From Hungatella sp. UBA5982 (lineage in GTDB: Bacteria > Bacillota > Clostridia > Lachnospirales > Lachnospiraceae), in the NCBI GenBank assembly GCA_002429965.1, contig DJBG01000194.1:4376-15344 (forward strand): 10,969 nt of DNA. Reading direction: 5' to 3'. Below, piece after piece: positions 7,364-10,969 of this stretch. Positions within the stretch are counted from its first letter, which is position 1; the number at the start of each line of letters is the position of its first letter. A program made the position numbers and the translations under genes. Below the pieces are notes generated by a model. It was not told the DNA's origin. It worked only from the letters and a program-made list of their open reading frames with translations, and searched no databases.

Positions 7364-8103
7364 AAATTGCAGTGATCGATGACGAGCGTCCTGCCCGAAA
7401 AGAGCTGATTCATCAGATTTTATCTATTTTGCCGGACAGTCTGATAAAAGAGGCCGGCAGCGGAGCAGCAGCTCTGGAACTTCTTGAGGACCAGTCCTTT
7501 GATCTTCTGTTTTTGGACATTAACTTAAATGACATGGAAGGAACTACACTGGCATCGGCAGTAAAGTGCATGCTGCCGGAGGCACAGATTGTTTTTGCTA
7601 CGGCCTACTCCCAATATGCGGTGAAGGCATTTGAACTGGGGGTAAGTAATTATATCCTTAAACCCTTTGATCCGGAAAGAGTACGGCTGGTCCTTGAAAA
7701 ATGCAGCCGGGATCTGGCCAGGTTGCAAAAAGAAAAAATCCAGTTGGAAGACAGATTCCCGCCTTTTCCAGCCAACCGGATGCCAATCTGCGTGAACCGT
7801 ACTATCACACTGCTGGACATCAGCCAGATCGTTTATATTGAAACCTGCCTAAGAAGCTGTATCATACATACCGTCTCAAAGGATTACACGGAAAACCAGC
7901 TGCTGGGAGAATACGAAAAACGTCTGGTGCCCTACAGCTTCTGCCGTATCCATAAGAGCTATCTGGTAAATTTAAACTACATCGCAGAAATGTTTCCCTG
8001 GGCCGGCAACAGTATGGCGGTTAAGATGCAGGGTTTTGAACAAAATATCCTTCCTGTCGGCAGGGAAAAGGTCAAACATTTAAGACAGCTTATCGGAATA
8101 TAA
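7360..8103 (+). CDS. LytTR-family response regulator (LytR/BtsR type)
   Basis: A 247-residue response regulator, the normal length for this family. The receiver domain (residues 1-120) has the acidic pair D7-D8, the phosphoacceptor D53 in LLFLDINL, T81 in FATAYSQYA, and K101 in YILKPFD. The C-terminal LytTR DNA-binding domain (about 142-245) shows ISQIVYIETCLRSCIIHT, the conserved RIHKSYLVNLNYI, and the terminal LPVGREKVKHL. This is a beta-strand DNA-binding fold, not a helix-turn-helix. AAAGGAGG at 7345-7352 lies 7 bases before the ATG, inside the end of the kinase gene, and the two genes overlap by four bases. Phosphorylated regulator should activate a nearby promoter. The transporter gene 145 bases downstream is the obvious target, and a consensus-like LytTR site lies in that gap. 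Confidence 0.95.
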   Translation: MKIAVIDDERPARKELIHQILSILPDSLIKEAGSGAAALELLEDQSFDLLFLDINLNDMEGTTLASAVKCMLPEAQIVFATAYSQYAVKAFELGVSNYILKPFDPERVRLVLEKCSRDLARLQKEKIQLEDRFPPFPANRMPICVNRTITLLDISQIVYIETCLRSCIIHTVSKDYTENQLLGEYEKRLVPYSFCRIHKSYLVNLNYIAEMFPWAGNSMAVKMQGFEQNILPVGREKVKHLRQLIGI

Positions 8104-8137
8104 AATACTTCCATCCGGTTTATGACAGCCATTCTGC

Positions 8138-8203
8138 TTTTTGTGCATTTAGCACTTACGTTCATGCAAATATCATTTATTTTTGTACATATTATTGTAT
8201 AAT
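8138..8203 (+). promoter_or_regulatory. Candidate LytTR-controlled promoter of the CstA-family transporter gene
   Basis: TATAAT at 8198-8203 is a good -10, but bases 16-18 upstream resemble no -35, as expected for an activator-dependent promoter. TACGTTCAT (8157-8165) fits the general LytTR-site pattern [TA][AC][CA]GTTN[AG][TG] at every position, and its centre would lie about 50 bases before the transcription start. It is flanked by an imperfect direct repeat, TTTTTGTGCAT (8138-8148) and TTTTTGTACAT (8180-8190), 42 bases apart, or about four DNA turns. A second consensus LytTR site at the usual 21-22-base period was not found. Confidence 0.5.
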
Positions 8204-8248
8204 CGGTAATAGGAATGGTTTTCATAATATTTTACAGGAGGTATGAAT

Positions 8249-8518
8249 ATGATAAGTTTCTTTGCGTGTCTGGCACTGCTGATCATCGGATTCTTAACCT
8301 ACAGCAAGGTGGCCGAAAAGGTTTTCGGCCCGGATGACAGAAAACCCCCTGCTCTGACCATGACAGACGGGAGTGATTATGTACCAATGGGAACACCCAG
8401 GATTTTCCTGATCCAGCTTTTAAACATTGCAGGTCTTGGGCCAATTTTCGGTGCTCTGGCCGGAGCCTGCTGGGGGCCCAGCGTATTCCTGTGGATCACC
8501 CTTGGCACCCTTTTTTGA
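8249..8518 (+). CDS. N-terminal fragment of the CstA/BtsT-family transporter
   Basis: An 89-residue open frame that ends at the premature TGA. It carries the family N-terminus: a first membrane helix, then KVFGPDDRKPPA, DGSDYVPMG and the hallmark LLNIAGLGPIFGALAG. The start is ATG 8249, with AGGAGG at 8236-8241 and a 7-base gap. The in-frame ATG at 8243 is only one base from that site and is unlikely. Alone it would give about two or three membrane helices and is probably non-functional unless it assembles with the downstream fragment. Confidence 0.7.
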   Translation: MISFFACLALLIIGFLTYSKVAEKVFGPDDRKPPALTMTDGSDYVPMGTPRIFLIQLLNIAGLGPIFGALAGACWGPSVFLWITLGTLF

Positions 8519-8523
8519 GGAGG
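8518..8523 (+). promoter_or_regulatory. AGGAGG overlapping the premature TGA
   Basis: The last base of the in-frame TGA is the first base of AGGAGG. This sits 13 bases before the in-frame ATG at 8537 and 5 bases before an out-of-frame ATG at 8529. Such an overlap could allow ribosomes that stop at 8518 to restart and make the C-terminal part. In intact relatives these bases would simply encode Gly-Gly, so the Shine-Dalgarno likeness may be incidental. Confidence 0.4.
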
Positions 8524-8536
8524 CATCCATGATTAT

Positions 8537-9688
8537 ATGGTGGGCATGATGTCCATGCGCCATAAAGGAGCCAGTGTTTCTGAGCTTACGGGTACATACT
8601 TGGGAAATACCATGAAGCAGGTCATGCGGGTGTTCTCCGTGATCCTTCTGGTTCTGGTTGGGGTTGCCTTTTCAACCGGTCCCGCAAATCTTTTAGCCAT
8701 GCTGACACCGGATATACTTGATTCTCGGTTTTGGCTTGCTGTAGTATTGATTTACTATTTTATTGCGACATTTGTCCCTATCGACAAGGTCATCGGCAAG
8801 ATCTACCCGTTTTTCGGCATTTGTCTGATTGTTATGGCGCTGGGGGTAGGAGGTGCCATTCTTTTTAAAGGTTACCATATTCCTGAAATCACCTTGTCAA
8901 ACCTTCATCCGTCAGAAACTCCCATCTGGCCGACCATGTTCATATCTGTTGCATGCGGTGCTATTTCCGGCTTTCATGCAACCCAGTCTCCGCTTATGGC
9001 ACGCTGCCTTACCAATGAAAAGGATGGCCGTAAGGTATTTTACGGTGCAATGGTGGCAGAAGGTGTGATCGCCCTGATCTGGGCGGCTGCAGGTGTTGCA
9101 TTTTACGACGGTACCGGTGGTCTTTTAACTGCACTGGGAAACGGACAATCCAGCGTGGTCTATGAAATCTGCTTCAAACTTTTGGGGCCTGTGGGTGCGG
9201 TCATCGCCATGATCGGAGTCATTGCCTGTCCCATTTCTTCAGCAGATACCGCTTATAGAAGTGCCAGGCTGACGCTGGCCGACTGGTTCCAGATGGACCA
9301 GAAGCCTGTAAAAAACCGGCTGATTCTTACCATTCCTCTTCTGGCAGTCGGCTCCGTTCTGACTCAGTTTGATGTACAGATTGTATGGAGGTACTTCTCC
9401 TGGAGCAACCAGACCCTGGCTATGATTGCGCTCTGGTCCGCAAGCGTATATTTATACCAGAGGAAACGTTTTTACTGGATCACAGTACTTCCGGCAACTT
9501 TTATGTCCGCAGTATCCTTCACTTACATTCTGATCGCGAAAGAAGGGTTCCAGCTTTCCACCGGCATTGCTTATCCGGCAGGCATCCTGTTTGCAGCGGT
9601 ATGCTTTGGAGTATTCGTTTATACCTGTATTCTTGGCAAAGGCAAAGATACTTCCAAAGCCTCAGAAGAGGAAAAGGCCACGGCATAA
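8537..9688 (+). CDS. C-terminal fragment of the CstA/BtsT-family transporter
   Basis: A 383-residue open frame in the same frame as the 89-residue fragment before it, separated by the TGA and six codons. It carries most of the transporter: about nine or ten membrane helices, GASVSELTGTYLG near its start, FATFVPIDK-type loops, the FHATQSPLMARC segment (near residue 145), CPISSADTAYRSARLTLADW and a polar C-terminal tail (KGKDTSKASEEEKATA). No internal frameshift or stop is seen. It lacks the first two or three helices with the GLGPIFGA motif, so a working transporter would need read-through or co-assembly with the N-terminal piece. The gene is followed by a clear terminator. Confidence 0.75.
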   Translation: MVGMMSMRHKGASVSELTGTYLGNTMKQVMRVFSVILLVLVGVAFSTGPANLLAMLTPDILDSRFWLAVVLIYYFIATFVPIDKVIGKIYPFFGICLIVMALGVGGAILFKGYHIPEITLSNLHPSETPIWPTMFISVACGAISGFHATQSPLMARCLTNEKDGRKVFYGAMVAEGVIALIWAAAGVAFYDGTGGLLTALGNGQSSVVYEICFKLLGPVGAVIAMIGVIACPISSADTAYRSARLTLADWFQMDQKPVKNRLILTIPLLAVGSVLTQFDVQIVWRYFSWSNQTLAMIALWSASVYLYQRKRFYWITVLPATFMSAVSFTYILIAKEGFQLSTGIAYPAGILFAAVCFGVFVYTCILGKGKDTSKASEEEKATA

Positions 9689-9723
9689 TCTTTTAAGGGG
9701 TTAGAGAATTAAAAATTCCATAT

Positions 9724-9773
9724 GAGCTTATTTAAGAGCAGAGAAATTTGCATCTTGAATAAGCTCTCTTTTT
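9724..9773 (+). terminator. Intrinsic terminator after the CstA-family transporter gene
   Basis: A 13-bp inverted repeat, GAGCTTATTTAAG (9724-9736) and CTTGAATAAGCTC (9754-9766), has one T-G pair, a 17-base loop, and then a T-rich tract TCTTTTT (9767-9773). It ends the transcription unit of the sensor-transporter cassette. Confidence 0.88.
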
Positions 9774-9887
9774 AATGTTAAGTAGAAAGACTCCAGATAG
9801 CCCTCTTATAACTTACCCTTTCTTCTGTTGATTTATAAATTTTAAACATTATCATAAAATAATTAAATTATACATACATATGTTTTT
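9774..9887. other. AT-rich gap without a recognisable gene
   Basis: This stretch between the terminator and the UPF0597 remnant is strongly AT-rich and contains no open frame with recognisable homology. A weak promoter candidate is TTGATT (9828-9833) with TATCAT (9850-9855) and a 16-base spacer, oriented toward the remnant and the symporter. No Shine-Dalgarno sequence and no recognisable remnant of the missing gene start were found in it. Confidence 0.4.
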
Positions 9888-10634
9888 ATGGTACATTAAA
9901 GTTACTTAGAAAACGCTTTGGCCTATGCTGCTGCCGTAACAAGGAGAACGCTGGGGGAAATGCCAGACAGAGTGGTAGTAGGGGTAAGTGGAAGCATCAT
10001 AAAAAATGTGAAATCTGTGATTGTTCCTAACACAGGCCATTTAAAGGGAATTCCTGCTGCAGTGACAGCCGGTAGCGTGGCAGGGAAGCCAGAGAAAGAG
10101 CTGGAGGTCATTGGGGCAGTAACGCAGGAACAGATCATGCAGATGAAAGAATTTATGGAAGGAACGGAGGTCAGGATAGAACACATTAAAAGCGGACTTA
10201 CCTTTGACATTATAGTCACTCTGTATAAAGACTCTTCTTACAGTAAAGTTCGCATTGCCAATTTCCATACCAATATCGTTCTCATTGAGAAAGACGGAAA
10301 CATTTTGGGCCATTGCCGAGGAAGGGCTTTAGGTATTGCTTATTTATGCGGAGGGGGCTATAAGGAAGTCATACATACGATGGTTAATGCACTTGCAATT
10401 ATATCAGGTATTGTATGCGATGGGGCAAAGGCCTCCTGTGCAGCAAAGATCGCTTCTTCCATTGATGCCGGTATTTTCGGTTACAGCATGTACATGCAGG
10501 GGCAGCAGCTTCTTTATGGTGACGGCATCGTTACCAAAGGTGTGGAGGCCACACTTAAAAATGTTGGTAGATTGGGGAAAGAGGGTATGAAGGAAACCAA
10601 CGAGGAAATTATTAAAATCATGATAGGAGAATAG
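9888..10634 (+). pseudogene. UPF0597 / CyuA-like (L-cysteine desulfidase, serine dehydratase alpha-like) remnant
   Basis: About 239 codons from TTG 9918 align with the two ends of UPF0597 proteins, which normally have about 430 residues. The N-terminal half shows LAYAAAVTRRTLGEMP, SGSIIKNVKSVIVPNTG, KGIPAAVTAGSVAG and a FHTNIVLIEKDGNIL segment. The sequence then jumps near 10305-10320 straight to the C-terminal block GIAYLCGGGYKEV, SGIVCDGAKASCA, GDGIVTKGVEATL and ETNEEIIKIM. About 170 central residues are absent. The expected GCTEPI segment, whose cysteine is a cluster ligand in the characterised archaeal desulfidase, is also missing. In the same frame upstream lie ATG 9888, GTA, CAT, TAA and then SYLENALAYAAA, suggesting a small N-terminal deletion plus a stop. 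There is no ribosome binding site. Intact relatives degrade cysteine or serine. The remaining frame is long and clean, so the decay seems recent. Confidence 0.82.
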
Positions 10635-10636
10635 GT

Positions 10637-10969
10637 ATGAAAAAAATAATAAGTAGTTTACCTTTTAAATTACTTCTGGGGGTAGTTCTGGGGATTCTGA
10701 TTGGACAGGTAGCAGGCGAACATGTCATGAATTTTGTCGTGACAGTGAAATACATATTAAATCAGGTTATTACATTCTGTGTTCCTCTCATTATCATTGG
10801 CTTTATCGCTCCTTCGATCACAAGGCTGGGTAATAATGCTTCCAAAATGCTGGGCGTAGCAGTTACCGTTGCATATATATCTTCCATTGGGGCGGCATTT
10901 TTCGCAATGACGGCCGGCTATATCATGATTCCCCATCTGTCCATCGCTACCGATGTAGACGGACTCAAG
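10637..10969 (+). CDS. Dicarboxylate/amino acid:cation symporter (DAACS family), 5' part
   Basis: The first 111 codons of a sodium- or proton-coupled symporter of the SstT/GltP family; the gene continues past the window. Visible are a short basic N-terminus (MKKIISSLPFK), a first helix LLLGVVLGILIGQVAG, then the characteristic ILNQVITFCVPLIIIGFIAPSITRLG and a third helix region up to MIPHL. AGGAGA at 10625-10630, 6 bases before the ATG, is located inside the last codons of the UPF0597 remnant, and the two genes are two bases apart, so they were an operon. Such symporters next to UPF0597 enzymes fit uptake of serine, threonine or cysteine followed by deamination or desulfidation. With its enzyme partner broken, this gene now depends on read-through of the remnant for its transcript. 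Confidence 0.92.
   Translation, partial: MKKIISSLPFKLLLGVVLGILIGQVAGEHVMNFVVTVKYILNQVITFCVPLIIIGFIAPSITRLGNNASKMLGVAVTVAYISSIGAAFFAMTAGYIMIPHLSIATDVDGLK

Larger units (their letters stand above)
8249..9688 (+). pseudogene. CstA/BtsT-family peptide or pyruvate transporter gene, interrupted by an in-frame TGA
   Basis: Read through, this spans 480 codons including the final stop, the size of clostridial carbon-starvation CstA-family membrane transporters. Codon 90 is TGA (8516-8518), and the homology continues in the same frame on both sides: WITLGTLF, stop, GGIHDYMVGM. Relatives read roughly LF-(A/G)-G-(A/G)-(V/I)-(H/Q)-D-(Y/F) here, so only one small residue is replaced. A GGA-to-TGA change would explain it; no frameshift is involved. 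The rest looks undamaged, including FKGYHIPEITL, GFHATQSPLMARC and CPISSADTAYRSAR. TGA is used as a normal stop by the first permease, malQ and kinase genes here, so general recoding is unlikely. CstA-family members import peptides or pyruvate with protons; the adjacent LytS/LytTR pair points to the BtsT-like role. Whether the gene is dead, split by reinitiation, or mis-sequenced cannot be settled here. Confidence 0.8.

Noticed and set aside
8126..8145. Weak terminator after the response regulator
   Set aside because: Only a three-base stem (AGC/GCT) precedes the T-run, which is too weak to call.
8511..8516. Homopolymer T6 frameshift as the cause of the transporter break
   Set aside because: The frame before and after the stop is the same, so a single insertion or deletion in the T-run cannot explain it; a substitution is needed.
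8516..8518. TGA in the transporter read as selenocysteine
   Set aside because: The family has a small residue (Ala/Gly) here, no selenoprotein is known in it to my knowledge, and the short weak pairings downstream (for example CCAT/ATGG at 8527-8540) do not resemble a convincing bacterial SECIS hairpin.
1..10969. CRISPR array, insertion sequence, phage, toxin-antitoxin or defence genes
   Set aside because: No regularly spaced repeats, transposase or integrase motifs, terminal inverted repeats or defence-type domains were seen. The content is ordinary metabolic and regulatory genes.

Overview
The window looks like chromosomal DNA from an anaerobic Firmicute of the Lachnospiraceae / Clostridium cluster XIVa type (Lacrimispora-like). 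This is inferred from strong AGGAGG-type ribosome binding sites, moderate GC with AT-rich intergenic gaps, and the gene repertoire. All supported genes lie on the + strand.

Region 1 (1-5481) is a sugar-uptake and processing operon: the 3' part of an ABC solute-binding protein, two MalF/MalG-type permeases, a GH77 4-alpha-glucanotransferase (malQ) and a LacI-family regulator. A stem-loop with a T-run separates the binding protein from the permeases. A second strong stem-loop lies in front of malQ. No ATP-binding subunit is present, so the transporter probably borrows a shared MsiK/MalK-type ATPase. The malQ neighbour suggests maltodextrins or other alpha-glucans as substrate, but this is an inference.

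Region 2 (5482-9773) is a sensing-and-uptake cassette: a LytS-type membrane histidine kinase, an overlapping LytTR response regulator, and a CstA/BtsT-family transporter. The layout matches E. coli BtsS-BtsR, which senses pyruvate and controls the pyruvate importer BtsT. The transporter reading frame is broken by one in-frame TGA (codon 90), with intact homology in the same frame on both sides. The stop overlaps an AGGAGG, so reinitiation to give a split protein is conceivable, although a nonsense mutation is the simpler reading. The gene ends at a clear intrinsic terminator.

Region 3 (9774-10969) begins with about 130 bases of AT-rich DNA. It is followed by a degraded UPF0597 / CyuA-like (L-cysteine desulfidase / serine dehydratase-like) gene that has lost its N-terminal GCTEP segment and a large central block. 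Next comes the intact start of a dicarboxylate/amino acid:cation symporter that runs off the end of the window.

No tRNA, rRNA, CRISPR array, insertion sequence or phage gene was seen. No wholly new system is evident. The most notable points are the two damaged metabolic genes (the CstA-family transporter and the UPF0597 enzyme), each next to intact partners, and several regulatory structures in the gaps.
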